NCBI GenBank assembly: GCA_030052745.1 | Contig: JANBVO010000016.1 | Coordinates: forward strand, 62,001-126,000 | Source of the DNA: Pleurostoma richardsiae | Lineage: Eukaryota; Ascomycota; Sordariomycetes; Calosphaeriales; Pleurostomataceae | Direction: 5' to 3' | Length of the DNA stretch: 64,000 nucleotides | Part shown: piece by piece, positions 46,841-58,179 of the stretch | Layout: every line of letters starts with the position of its first letter | Position numbering within the stretch: the stretch's first letter is position 1 | Translations under genes and position numbers: made by a program | The notes under the pieces: model-generated | Databases searched by the model: none | What the model saw: only the letters and a program-made list of their open reading frames with translations | Told to the model about the DNA's origin: nothing

Positions 46841-48742
46841 TGTGAGGGTGTGTATGTGGTGTGTGCGGTGCGTGCGTCCGCGTTATCGGTCGAATTGGGG
46901 GGGTGTAGAGGTCTATCTGAGGTGCTTCAACGCTTCAGCAGTCCAAGCTTCCAGCTCTCAGAAGAGTCTTGTCCAGAAAGTGTCTTTTGAAACAGTCGGT
47001 GTGCAGAACAGGGAGGTCGGTTGCCGTACAAGCTACAGACAGTACTGAGCTATTTTCCCGAGACAATCGAGCTTGCCGATGCGAAAATCCAGGGTTCAGG
47101 ACAGCTATGGACCAAGGCCCCGGCCCGCACATGCCATGAGGCCGGTTTCTTATTTCAAACATCCTCCTTGCCACACCTCATAGGCCAGAGTTTTCACCTG
47201 CTTCGCCGGTCTTCGCCCAATGGCTTTCTTTCGTCAGACCTGCATTGCCAACTGTCGAGATCCACCGGGTGCTGATCGTCAGGAACGGTCCTTGAGCGGC
47301 CACCGAGGCGAAAAACGAGCGCTCAGTTATGCCGAGATGTACCACCGGGGGTTTCTGCGGCGAAACAAGCGAAGGTTTTGCAGCCTGCAGAGTCTGCAGC
47401 GGCGGCGCGCGTTAACAGGGCGCAAGTACCGCCATGGCGAGCTCCCGCATGCAGAGTAACAAAGGAGCGGCGGGCCAAGCAGCACAGGCAGCCAAGCAGC
47501 GCCGAGTCAGTGGAATGCCATCGATGGCGCCAGTGGGACTGATGACGTTGATGTTAGAGTTTGCCGCAGATCTCGGCTTGTCGGCAAATGGCCTGTCATT
47601 GACGTCGATCAGCCCTAGAGCCGCCATCCTGGCCGAGGCGATGCTCCTTTCTGCAAGGCGGCCGAGCCACCGCCTCCACCCATTCTCTGCTGCGGCCCAC
47701 TCAGGGAGATTGCCTCCGAGGCGGCGGCTCCTCCGGGCAGAGCCTGGCAGCCTGGCAGGCTCTTTCACCGTGTCAAGCTTCTCTCACCCCTTGCCAGCCC
47801 CCTGCACCCCTGCTGTGCTTCACCGTAGCTAACTAAGCCCGATACGGCCCGAGATGGTAAGGCGGGGGTGGTTGGTGTGCTATGCGTCCTGAGCACGACG
47901 CAAGAATTACCCCTCGGCCCCTCTGCAAGCGGGCAAGCGAGAGATCTTCACCAGACAGCTCGTGAAGACGACTCATCGTTTTCCCTGTTATCGCAGCCGC
48001 TGACTCTCGCTGACGACGCAAGGCAGCATTGCAGCAGCAGTCCCCTCCTGCGTATCCATCCTGTGGACCCTGAAAACCCTGAGGCGTCTCCATTATCACG
48101 CCGCGATCAGCCAAGATAAGGGGCTGCGAGATCCATAGGTATCCATCAAAACATCGCAACAGTTGGATAGCCGTCCAACACGAAGCCCACATCAGCGAGT
48201 AGCGCGTTTTACCTTATCAATAGGCGTCCGCAGGTGGAGGCTGCCAGGGCTGCCAGACCACACGTGTGGCCGCCGAGGGGGGGGACAAAGGGACACACCA
48301 TCACGCCGGCGCCATCTCGGAAAGGGGTCGCGACTCCGCCGTGATGTCAGCTTGTGGAGATGTTGGCGTCAACACCCAATACATTCAGTGGCATTTCTGC
48401 GTCGGGAACTCGCGGAAGGTTCAGGCTACTTCCACCGTGCCAGAAAAGATGCGTGAGGCCGGCCGGGGGAGGAGGCGTAGGTATGGCGTTTCGAGGCGGA
48501 GGAAAAGTTCTCGCGGAAGTTCTCGCTGGTGGCCAAAGCCCGGACAAAGCCGCCTGTCAGACACGACGTCAGTATAAAACCCTATTTTCCCCAGGAACCG
48601 CACATAGCAGTGCTACTTGGTCTCGCATTTTGGACCTCCTTTCCTGAACCTTGAACGCCATACGAGACGCCTTACCCGCTTCCCGTGTCTCAACTTTCAG
48701 CTTTCTCATATACAGCGACCCTGCATTTCGAGTCTCACAGCC
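46841..48742. other. Long divergent intergenic region
   Basis: 1.9 kb between the aldo/keto reductase and the HAD hydrolase. GT-rich tract at 46,850-46,880. Several GC-rich short frames (for example 47434-47832) show nothing recognisable. It holds the promoters of both genes. Confidence 0.4.
48573..48579 (+). promoter_or_regulatory. TATA box of the HAD hydrolase gene
   Basis: TATAAAA about 164 bp upstream of the start codon at 48743, followed by pyrimidine-rich sequence typical of fungal transcription starts. Confidence 0.55.
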
Positions 48743-50269
48743 ATGCCTCCCTACGCAGATGAGGACTTCGGCATCGAGGTGCCCAAGTCGCCTCCAAGCA
48801 ACCGGCCGAATGGCACCGGGCAGCAGCAGGTTGCCTCCTCTCACGACAGCAACATGCTGCACAAGGTGCTCTCGGGGCACAACTCCATGCCCATCCCCGG
48901 TGACCCCTCTCCTTACAGCCACAATGCCATCGAGGTGCCCGCGGTGCGGTCCCCGACCGCCGATGCTTCGCAGTACATGAACAGCCTATCCCTCTCTCCA
49001 TCCATGAGGGATCGTCGGGGCTCTCGGAACTCGTTCGGAGCCTCACTACCCATTCCGCGGTCGAAGCGGCAGTCCCGGCTGAGCTCCGTCGTCTACAATG
49101 ACGAGGGCGGCCGGCCTGGCATGCCGACGATCGCCTCCACGCGAGACATCCTCGCGGCGCGAGCCCAGGACATGGCGGGCGAGAAGGTCAAGGCCGCCAA
49201 GGACATGGCCTTCGTGTTCGACATCGACGGTGTGCTGGTCCACGGCGACCGGCTGATCCCGGAGGGCAAGCGGGCGCTGGAGATCCTCAACGGCGACAAC
49301 CAGCTGGGCATCAGGATCCCGCACATCTTCCTGACCAACGGCTCCGGCAAGCCCGAGGCGGCCCGTGTAGAGCAGCTGTCGAACATCCTCAAGAGCCCCA
49401 TCTCCACGGACCAGTTCATCCAGTCGCACACGCCCATGCGCGCCCTGGCTGAGTACTACAACACCGTGATAGTCGTCGGCGGCGAGGGCTATCGCTGCCG
49501 CGAGGTCGCGGAGCAGTACGGCTTCAAGGACATCGTGGTGCCCAACGACATTGTCGCGTGGGACCCCACCATCGCCCCCTACCGGGTCTTCACCGAGGAG
49601 GAGCGCAAGTCCTCGCGGCCCCGGGACTTCCACAACATGAACATCGAGGCCATCCTGGTCTTCTCCGACAGCCGCGACTACGCGACGGACATGCAGATCA
49701 TCGTCGACCTGCTCCGCAGCGAGAACGGCCGGCTGGGCACCGTGGCCAAGGACCCGGTCTCGCAGCGCATCCCCATCTACTTCTCGCAGGGCGACCTGCT
49801 GTGCCCGACGGAGCACCCCATCCCGCGCATGTCGCAGGGCGCGTTCCGCATCGGCCTCGAGGCCATGTACAAGGCGCTGACCGGCGTGGACCTGGAGCGT
49901 GTCGTCTACGGCAAGCCCGAGCTGGCCACGTACAAGTACGCCGACGAGGTGCTCGCCAGCTGGATGGAGGAGCTGCACAACGAGGAACGCGTGCCCTCGC
50001 ACATCTACATGGTCGGCGACAACCCGGCCTCCGACATCATCGGCGGCAACATGTACGGCTGGAACACCTGCCTGGTGCGCACCGGCGTGTTCCAGGGCGG
50101 CGAGAACGACGAGGAGAACCCGGCCAACTTCGGCGTCTTCGCCAACGTGCTCGAGGCGGTCAAGACGGCCATCCGCAAGGAGCTCGGCGACGACTTCGCC
50201 TTCGGCTTCGACGAGCAGATCAACCCCATCAAGCACGACGCGCACGCCGCGTCTGCCATTGAGGTCTAG
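48743..50269 (+). CDS. HAD-superfamily hydrolase, CECR5/YKR070W type
   Basis: HAD class IIA phosphatase-like protein. Single exon, 508 residues, very GC-rich with strong C/G third-position bias, as in highly expressed genes. The N-terminal ~150 residues are Ser/Pro-rich and probably disordered. HAD motif I is FVFDIDGVLVHGD near 160, motif II TNGSG near 197, motif III Lys in VYGKPELATY, and motif IV MVGDNPASDIIGG near 425. This is the pattern of yeast YKR070W and human HDHD5, mitochondrial proteins with unclear substrates. The in-frame sequence back to 48617 lacks an ATG. The start at 48743 (gccATGCC) is well placed. Confidence 0.93.
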   Translation: MPPYADEDFGIEVPKSPPSNRPNGTGQQQVASSHDSNMLHKVLSGHNSMPIPGDPSPYSHNAIEVPAVRSPTADASQYMNSLSLSPSMRDRRGSRNSFGASLPIPRSKRQSRLSSVVYNDEGGRPGMPTIASTRDILAARAQDMAGEKVKAAKDMAFVFDIDGVLVHGDRLIPEGKRALEILNGDNQLGIRIPHIFLTNGSGKPEAARVEQLSNILKSPISTDQFIQSHTPMRALAEYYNTVIVVGGEGYRCREVAEQYGFKDIVVPNDIVAWDPTIAPYRVFTEEERKSSRPRDFHNMNIEAILVFSDSRDYATDMQIIVDLLRSENGRLGTVAKDPVSQRIPIYFSQGDLLCPTEHPIPRMSQGAFRIGLEAMYKALTGVDLERVVYGKPELATYKYADEVLASWMEELHNEERVPSHIYMVGDNPASDIIGGNMYGWNTCLVRTGVFQGGENDEENPANFGVFANVLEAVKTAIRKELGDDFAFGFDEQINPIKHDAHAASAIEV

Positions 50270-50693
50270 ACGACCGCACAGATACACGACGGGAGTTTTT
50301 ATTGTGTTCAACGGGATGGAGACCGATACCTTAACGTGACCAAGTGTTGGATCATGGCGTTTGGGAATTGACTTACATATAGACATGGCGACGTGAGTGG
50401 TCACTGGATAAAGTGCACTCTTCGAGTCTCAGGTAGACTGTTGCCCCGATAGAATCAGAATTTAAGTATGAAGCATTGCAGGCTTGAATGGCCTCAATCA
50501 GACATCAACCTCACATTTGCTCCTCCACCGCCATTGTGATCAACACGACCTAACCATCCATCCTCATGCTTCATTGTGACAGCTGCCACGAACAGTAATA
50601 TAACCCTGAATTTACTCTATGGTGCACACCCATTCTATCAAGGAAGACACAATCTAGACGTTTCTATACAAACTCACGCAACGTCCGGCATCA
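50270..50693. other. Convergent 3' region
   Basis: Between the stops of the HAD hydrolase and the glycosidase. No gene seen. Confidence 0.5.
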
Positions 50694-52430
50694 TCACATA
50701 TCCGCCTCATCCTCCTGCACCCAGTACGCCCCGACCTCTGCAATCATCGTCCTCGCTGGGATGGTCACCGCAATCGGGAACCCGCCATAGTCCGGCTCGT
50801 CGTTGGGCATCATGACGAACTCGCCGCTCCTCGTCTCGTCCCCGTTCAGCACCCGCAGCGTGCGCAGCTCGCCGTCCTCGCCCACCTCCTTCTCCTCCGC
50901 GTACAGGATCCCCGCGAACGTCGCGTCCTTCCGCGCCGCCCTGAACCGGACGTGGAACCCCCGCCCCACCAGCAGGAAGCGCGCCTCGCCCAGGTGGATG
51001 ACCATGCCCCCGCCGGGCCCCTGCTTGCCGAACACGAAGCACCGCTCCACCGTGACCTCGATGTCACCGAACACCCGCGTCCAGCTTTCCTTCGCGCGGC
51101 CCGTCCGGTCCGGCTCCTCGTCGAAGAAGAACCCCATGCGGTCCTCCGGCGCCGCCGCCATCAGGTACGCCTTCGTCTGCGCGAGCAGCGCGTACTCCCT
51201 GCCGACGGTCTCGGCGCCCGTGTCGATGCCGAAGGGGCTCGTGCCCAGCGCCCCGTACGTCGCGTAGGCCAGCCACACGCGGCGCGAGCCGTTCTCGTCG
51301 CGGCGCTGCTCCGGGATGAACAGCGGGTTGCCCTGCGCGGTGTAGTCGCGGCACACGCCCTCGTAGTCGTGGAAGTACAGGTCCGGCGAGAGGAGGTCGA
51401 GCGCCGGCGCGTTGAGGCGCCAGATGTCCAGGACGTGCGGGCAGGGCCCACCGGAGGGATAGACGCCCGGGTCGGCGCCGCCGCCCACCACGATGGGGAT
51501 CCCGCGCAGGTCGAGCGAGCCCGGGTCGTCGAAGTTGAGCCACGTGTTAGTGTACAGCGGGATCGGGTACTGCTCCTTGCCCGCGGCGGCCACGCGGCCG
51601 ACGTACTTGGAGATGTGGTACGCCATGAAGGCCTCGTTGGCCCTGACGCCGCCCCCGAACACGTCATCCCACGAGTGCGTCCCCGACGCCGGGACGTCCG
51701 AGAACCGCGCCTTGAACTGCGGGTGCAGGCCCGTCTCGCTCAGGTGCCGCAGCAGGCGCTCGGGCACGGGCTGCGCGAACGCCTCCTCCGCCCGGCGCGA
51801 CCGGTCCCGCGAGTCGCCCAGCAGGCCGGTCTCGTTCTCCACCTGCACCATCAGCACGGTGCTGTGCTCGGCGTCCACCTCGGCCAGGTGCCGCATCAGC
51901 GCCGCGAAGGCGCGCGCGTCCGCCGCGCACGCCTCCTCGCTCAGCGGGGAGATCATCTCCACCGTGCGCTTGACGCCCCCAGCCTCCAGGACGTGCACGC
52001 GCGGGAAGCGCCTGGCGTCGCGCTTCACCCAGCGCGGCACGTACGTCGAGATGCCGTTCTTGTAGGTGCCGAACCACAGCAGCACGAGGTGCATGGCGTG
52101 CTCCCGGGCGCCGGCCAGCACGCGGTCCAGCTCGGCGAAGTCGAAGCGGCCCTCCTCCGGCTCGATCGTCTCCCACGTCACGGAGCCGAGCAGCGTGTTG
52201 ATCGACTGGGCCTTCATCGCCGGCCAGACCTCCGCCATGTACCTGGCGGAGCTGAGGGAGGAGTTGTGCAGCTCGCCCGCGAGCATGAGGAAGGGCTCGC
52301 CCTTGACGATGAGGTGGGTGTTGCCATTGGCGGTTCTCTGCAGGTGCGGGATGCTCCTGAGCTGGATCTGTGGCCGTGACGACGTCCCCGCCGCAGCGGC
52401 CTGGGGTAGTATGATTTCTGGAGCTGTCAT
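50694..52430 (-). CDS. GH35-like beta-galactosidase (DUF5597-type), intracellular
   Basis: Glycoside hydrolase of the GH35/GH42-like (beta/alpha)8 group. Single exon, 578 residues, GC-rich. No signal peptide is present, so hydrolysis should occur inside the cell. The N-terminal barrel opens with FLMLAGELHNSSLSS and SINTLLGSVTWETIEPEEG. The acid/base Glu is in MVQVENETG near 198, and the likely nucleophile in FIPEQRRDENG near 374. The C-terminal ~150 residues form a beta domain that fits the DUF5597 family (GEARFLLVGRGFHVRF, DEPDYGGFPIAVTIP). Bacterial relatives are beta-galactosidase-like enzymes; the exact linkage cut is unknown. Beside a Zn2Cys6 regulator and an MFS sugar porter. Confidence 0.87.
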   Translation of the reverse strand: MTAPEIILPQAAAAGTSSRPQIQLRSIPHLQRTANGNTHLIVKGEPFLMLAGELHNSSLSSARYMAEVWPAMKAQSINTLLGSVTWETIEPEEGRFDFAELDRVLAGAREHAMHLVLLWFGTYKNGISTYVPRWVKRDARRFPRVHVLEAGGVKRTVEMISPLSEEACAADARAFAALMRHLAEVDAEHSTVLMVQVENETGLLGDSRDRSRRAEEAFAQPVPERLLRHLSETGLHPQFKARFSDVPASGTHSWDDVFGGGVRANEAFMAYHISKYVGRVAAAGKEQYPIPLYTNTWLNFDDPGSLDLRGIPIVVGGGADPGVYPSGGPCPHVLDIWRLNAPALDLLSPDLYFHDYEGVCRDYTAQGNPLFIPEQRRDENGSRRVWLAYATYGALGTSPFGIDTGAETVGREYALLAQTKAYLMAAAPEDRMGFFFDEEPDRTGRAKESWTRVFGDIEVTVERCFVFGKQGPGGGMVIHLGEARFLLVGRGFHVRFRAARKDATFAGILYAEEKEVGEDGELRTLRVLNGDETRSGEFVMMPNDEPDYGGFPIAVTIPARTMIAEVGAYWVQEDEADM

Positions 52431-53123
52431 GGTGATAAGTCTAGAGAGAGCAGTGGCTGGGAGGAGAGATCACAGGAGGAGGGAGACAGAGGCTGGAGGA
52501 GGAGGAATTCACATTGCATTTGGCATTCAAATAGCTCAGTTGAACGTGTCATTCAAGGCATAACTGGTTCGATCGATACGGATATTACGGCTCCCTACAT
52601 CTTGCTGCTGATCCCCCCTCACCTTGTGATACGTTGATACGTGGGGAACTGTGTCCGGAGACAATTGGGTTTTCTAGATCACGGGCGCGGCTAGAGCGGA
52701 GGGCTAGGAGAAACTTCGGACGACAGTCGACCAATGTCGCGATGCCAAGCAGGATGAACGGAATAACTTCGCATCGGGATTCGAATTGAGAATCATACCA
52801 TGACTTGACTCGCGGACCAACAGGCTGCTTTACTCTCAAGGTACGCAACATTCTGAATGCTTGGCTAGAGCGGGAGTTGACGGCATAATCGGTGTGCGCA
52901 GAAAGAGAAGCAGAGAGCTGGATAGAGTCGATTCAATTGACTGCAGACCGAGGACAGGGGCTAATCATCCCGACTTCCGGAGATATTCCAGGAATGCCTT
53001 CTCATTCCTTTCACTCTCAGAGTTTATCACGTCTGCGCAAAGAGTTGAATCTTCCAGTGATTGGTGCGCTACAGAGTCGCTCGCTCACCGTGGCATAACT
53101 TCAATCTCCTCGGGCTGAAATGT
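52431..53123. other. Intergenic, glycosidase promoter side
   Basis: About 690 bp upstream of the glycosidase and downstream of the Zn2Cys6 regulator. A purine-rich tract (gagagagcag ... ggaggaggagg) lies at 52,443-52,505 on the plus strand, i.e. a CT-rich leader on the gene strand. No gene. Confidence 0.5.
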
Positions 53124-55002
53124 TCATCCCAGGCTGTTGGGGCTTTCAGTTGCTCCCTGTTCCCGAACTGACATGCTCGGCCAAAAGTCCAGATCATCCA
53201 ACTTTCTCAGCAGCCGCTCCAGCTTGCCCTTAGCCGTGTCACTGACCCAGACCCCGTTGTTATGGCCAATGCGGACCTGCTCTAGGTATGCTGCGCCGAT
53301 ATCCCGAACCTTGGGCACTATACTACTACCATTGGCCTCAAAGATGGCCTCCGGCATGTGGTCGAGAATTTCGAGGAGATCATCTACAAGTCGCTGGTGC
53401 TCATCACCGCACCTTTCTGCCGGCCCAAACTTCTGTAGTAGGTTGGAGCGTAGGTGGAGGCTCGTGATGAAAATGTTTGCGATCTGGACATCGTGACCCT
53501 GGGTTACGTTGGCGGGACGAGATAACCCTCCTCGCCAGCGCAGCTCCGGTGGCAGGAGGTCAATAATGCGCTGGATGGTTGTCAGGTGCTTCAATAGGAC
53601 CTCTCTAGATGCTTGATCTGATGTTGGCGGAGAACCCCGCCGCGAATCATACCAGACCATAAAGAGATCGCTCAGAGACAACAGACCTGGAACATAGGAG
53701 TGGGTATCCCCGTGCCATAATGTCGTGTCAAATGCTGTACCTGGTAAGTTGTATGCCTGTGGATCCAGTTGCTCGTCGGTCAGAGGGAGAGGCCTCATGT
53801 GGTTGAAATTGTCCTCGCACATGACCAGGGCAACCGAGATTCTCCCAAAGAGATCCGACGAGCTATTTGCCGGCTGCGTCAGTTCGTGTTCTTGGATAGA
53901 GACAGAGCTAAGTCAGGAGGGCGCCTACTAACCAACTCCATGCAAACAATAGCCAGAACAGCCTCTTCAGTAACTGCTGCTCGGGAATGGTCAAGCTCGT
54001 CATACTGTAGTATGCCAAGTACCTGACCCCAGCGGCTGATTGACTACCCATGTGGTACGCGCGGAGATCGTCCATGCCGGAGATGGACCCCATGGCGTTA
54101 CCGAGGTTGTACATGGCAACACACCAGTCCAGCGAATAGTCGGCTTCCATCACACCGCGATACAGGAGCTGGTGCCGCTCCACAAACTCTGCACAGAACT
54201 CAATAGTTACGGGCTCGTAATTGGATCTCCTCAGGGTTGCCACCGTCGCAGCACAGACACTGACAACAAGTCCGCAGAATATCCTGTCGTGGTCGGCGTC
54301 TCCTCGCCTCAGGCGATGCATGAAGCGACGCCGGTGCAGAATAGGCGCGACTGAATGGATCTGCTTGAACCACTCATCCAGCAGGTGATCTACAGTGGCC
54401 GCTGGCGCAAACATGGCTAGCCAATGCCCCGTCACATGGGGCTCTCTGCTGGTTGGTCCTGCAGCAGCTGGATGGGCTTGCAACAGTGACGGTTCACTTA
54501 ACTCCTGGGCAGGTAAGACAGAGTCGACTGCAACAATGCAATTCCTGCGGATAGCTTCAACATGCCTGGTTACATGTTAGAACTGCTTATCGCCTGGGTT
54601 GACTTTGGAGTCACAGACTTGTTCGGTGGACCTCTTCTCCTCCGAGGCTTATTGAAGGTGCACGGGATATGAAGTTCAGCGCATGCGCGACATGCCGTTG
54701 CGCCATCATTGAAGCGGCACTAATCATTCATTTGATCAGCTACGTACCCGGCTCTGCTGAAGAGGAACAGCATGATTCTAAGAACGCTGAGACCCACGCC
54801 GCCCCAGTTGACAACCACGAGAGAACAACTATGAGCGCAGACCTACTTTGACCTTCCTCGTCCGGCACGCATCGCAGGCGTTCTGGTTACGAAACAGGGA
54901 GTCCTTCCCTGCACCGTCGCTTAGAGGTGATGATTGACTTCCTCCGCTTGCCGGATCGGCTGGCGACGGAGCTTGGGGATTATCGGCTGCCGCGATCTCC
55001 AT
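53124..55002 (-). CDS. Zn2Cys6 transcription factor with fungal_trans domain
   Basis: Nuclear regulator. Exons 55002-54847, 54719-54619, 54565-53933 and 53862-53124 give 542 residues in frame. The zinc cluster (residues ~43-73) is split by intron 1: CDACRTRKVK in exon 1, and C RFNDGATA C RA C AELHIP C in exon 2, i.e. C-x2-C-x6-C-x8-C-x2-C-x6-C. A basic linker (KPRRRRGPP) follows. The middle homology domain has HSVAPILHRRRFMHRL, then RLFWLLFAWSCSSDLFGR spanning intron 3, where the acceptor aaatag rather than the upstream cgcag keeps the frame. Placed between the glycosidase and, divergently, the sugar transporter, it is the obvious local regulator. Confidence 0.88.
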
Positions 55003-55799
55003 TGGCTCGTCTCCCCGGATCTGAGGTGCGTGGAGAATCTCCGGGGTTGTGGATCGCAGATGGAGGCACAGCGCCGGAAGCAAAGCAAGCAGAGGGATCA
55101 CGCACCTGTTCAGACAGGGGGGAAATGCGCAGAAACGTCGGATATATGTAGAGACCATGCACCCCACGTGGTCGGTTGCTTCGCGTCCCCGGTTCTCCGC
55201 ACTCCTAGCCTAGACTGAAGCTGGTTAAAATCTGGGGGCGCCGGTTGAAGGCGAGTCATGCTACCATTGGACCGCATCAACCTCCTCGAATCAGGCGACG
55301 CCTTCTCACCCGATCAAGCTGGGACCTTTCCTTGGCCTAATCCGAAGAAAGTCCGCCTTGGCTCCTTGTCAGGGGAGAAGAGCGCGGATGGCGTGAGAAG
55401 CAACCGAGGAACTGGTCCGTCACCCGGTTCACGCCTTTCCTCTTTTCCCCCGGACTAATCTGGACCATGGCCTGCTCTGGAGAAAGTGTGGGGTTCTCCA
55501 CGTATTCACACGCTCCCCATGAGCTGTGGACGATCTCTTCCGACAGCATCATGGAAACAGCTGCAGGAACAGGAGGCACACCTGGTCCTGATCTCCCGAC
55601 AAGCCAGACACAAATGCGGGGTGACCATGACAGGTCTTCTTCGTATATAACATCTTAGTTACACCTCATCTCATGGCGATCATTCGCATCAGTCAGCGCT
55701 CCTCCAAGTGGCTTCCCAACTCTTGCATCCCTGAGACGTTCACATCTTTCATCATCAGGAATAACTCCTGATAACAGACAGTCTTCGTCCCTCTGAATC
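55003..55799. promoter_or_regulatory. Divergent promoter of the regulator and the sugar porter
   Basis: 797 bp. Visible motifs: a CCACGTGG palindrome (55164-55171), an inverted CGG-N4-CCG (55190-55199) of the Zn2Cys6 dimer type, CreA-like SYGGRG sites (55232-55237, 55488-55493, 55616-55621), and TATATAA at 55644-55650, about 150 bp before the porter ATG. All motifs are short and could occur by chance. Together they fit regulator-dependent, glucose-repressed expression. Confidence 0.45.
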
Positions 55800-57763
55800 A
55801 TGGATGTCAAAACCACCAACGAATCCGCCATTGACCACGTCGATGTCGGCCACGATGACCCAAACCAGATCCCTGAGGGGTCACCTCTCCCCTGGTACAA
55901 GCAGCCAAAGCTCAGGGAGCTCTACATTATGATGGTCTTTCTATTCCTAGGATCCACGACTTTAGGATACGATGGCAGTCTGCTAAATGGCCTACAAACG
56001 ATGGATAGCTGGCAATATTGTAAGCCTATTCCGCTACAGCTATGGTCGGCGGCTTTCTCAGAAAATGACAAAGACTGACCATATCCTGTCAGTTTTCGAC
56101 CATCCCACTGGTAGCCGGCTGGGCATCTTTGGCGCCATGCCTGGATTCGGCGGTCTCTTCGTCCTGCTCTTTGCCCCCTACATCGCGGACGGCCTTGGTA
56201 GGAAGATCGGCACCGCCCTCGGATGCGTGTTTGTCATATTGGGAGCGCTTCTTCAGGCTTTCCCTCCACCACACAATCCTGATGCCATGTACCTGATTGG
56301 CAGATTCATTGTCGGCCTTGGCTCGAACATCAGCAATGGGACCTGTCCCTTGCTCATCACTGAGGTGGCGCATCCGAAGCACAGAGGCAAGATCACGACG
56401 ATATACAATACGCTCTGGTACCTCGGGGCTATTGTTGCTGCGTGGGTGTCTTTTGGAACACTCAGAAACCTTACCGGGAACATTGAGTGGCGGTTGCCCA
56501 CTGCCCTGCAATGCTTGATGGTATGTATGGCCTATCCAGAAATGCTTCCCTTATCAAGTCCCGATCTGAATTACCCGGTGCTGTTCAAAGTTAAGTACGA
56601 GTCACTAACCTGTCGCAATACAGCCTGGTATCCAACTACTAGCTGTATGGTTCCTCCCCGAGTCCCCGCGGTGGCTCATCAGCAAGGGAAAGGCCGACAA
56701 GGCGAAAGAGGTCCTCATCAAGTACCACGGAAACGGCCAGGACGACGAGTTCGTCACCTGGGAGTTTGCCGAGATCGAGAACACGCTGCGGTTGGAGAAG
56801 GAGGCTGCAGCCGGCAACGGCTGGGCCGAACTTATCCGGACGAAGGGCAACCGCAAGAGATGCATCCTCATTATCCTCACCGCCATCTTTTCGCAGTGCA
56901 GCGGTAACGGGTTGGTATCATACTATGTAAGTTTATGCTCTGCGAGGCCTCAGACTTGCTGAGACTTCGGGATGTGCTAACTCGTTTGTTGCAGCTCGCC
57001 GCTGTCCTGACTACTGTCGGTATCAAAAAGTGCGTATCACTACAATCTACCCGCCTGGCTTGCGGCAAATGCAATCTGTGTATTGTAACTAACGACAACC
57101 TTCCTACAGCTCCATCGACCAGGCCTACATCAACGGCGGCCTCACCATCTGGTGCTTCCTCGTCTCGCTCATGTCCGCCTTCTTCGTCGACCGCTTCGGC
57201 CGGCGGGTCCTCTTCCTCTTCGCCGGCGTCGGCATGCTCATCAGCTTCAGCGTCTGGACGGCCTGCAGCGCTGTCTACGCCCAGACCGAGTCGTCTGCGG
57301 CCGGCGGCGCCGTCATCGCCATGATCTTCGTCTTCTACGGCGTGGCGGGGGCCGCCTGGCCCGGCCTGACCGTGTCGTACACCGTCGAGATCCTGCCGTA
57401 CAACATCCGCGCCAAGGGCCTCACGCTCTGCTTCTGCTTCACGGCTCTGAGCGGCATCTTCAACCAGTACGTCAACCCAGTCGGGCTGGACAGCCTGGAG
57501 TGGAAGTGGTACCTGTTCTACGTTGCGGTGTAAGTTCCCAGCTCTCACTACTTTGCCCTTGACTAGTGACGTAACTGACGCTTCGGTCTTCCAGACTTGT
57601 TGTTGAGTGTCTCGTCATATATTTCTACTTTGTGGAGACTAGAGGTCCGACCCTGGAAGAGATCGCGGTCATCTTCGATGGCGATGACTCTGCGGCGGCC
57701 TTTGCGAGGCTAGAGGCTAGGGAGCAGGCCAACAAAGCGACGGTCAAGCATGATGAAGCATAA
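55800..57763 (+). CDS. MFS sugar porter (hexose / lactose-permease-like)
   Basis: Plasma-membrane proton-coupled sugar transporter of about 12 TM segments. Six exons (55800-56019, 56093-56520, 56624-56926, 56995-57029, 57110-57529, 57595-57763) give 524 residues in frame, normal for the family; exon 4 is only 35 bp. Sugar-porter motifs: ADGLGRKIG in loop 2-3, PESPRWLI before the central loop, FVDRFGRRVLF in loop 8-9, and a C-terminal ETRGPTLEEIAVIFDG that replaces PETKG. The ending and overall style resemble fungal lactose/cellobiose permeases more than glucose carriers, but substrate cannot be read from sequence. It diverges from the Zn2Cys6 gene. Confidence 0.92.
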
Positions 57764-58179
57764 GGGATTTAATCATCTCGATTCATGGATTGCTGGCCAT
57801 GGGAGAAGAACTGGCAGGCAGTAGATCTGTCAGGGTCAGGGTGTTTATATAGGCACACACCTTTTTATGTATGAGACGTATGCAATGCGTTTATACTAAG
57901 GCCGATGACTCGGTTTTGAAAAAGCCATCACTAGACACGGGATCAAGTGATCTTTGAGAATTGTTACTTCCTGCTGCAACTCGTAGTTTGGGTCATTGAG
58001 CAGTCTTTGGTAGTCATTCCAAGGAACTCATGATAATTACGTCTTTGAGGCTTCTCTTATCAAAGTTGATTAAGCCCACCTTGAGAGTGATGGCAAAAGA
58101 TTGAATAAGCTCTACCTTAGCAGACCAACTGCTACAATCTTTGAATGAGATATTGATATCAACAAGCAGCTACTAGCCA
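57764..58179. other. Convergent 3' region
   Basis: Between the stops of the sugar porter and the surface protein. AT-rich, no gene seen. Confidence 0.5.

Noticed and set aside
49046-50404. 452-codon open frame antisense to the HAD hydrolase
   Set aside because: It is a shadow of GC-rich codon usage; composition is Val/Leu/Asp/Arg-biased with no domains, while the sense frame carries all HAD motifs.
50952-52379. 475-codon plus-strand frame across the glycosidase
   Set aside because: Arg/Val/Leu/His-rich shadow of the GH35-like gene with no recognisable domain.
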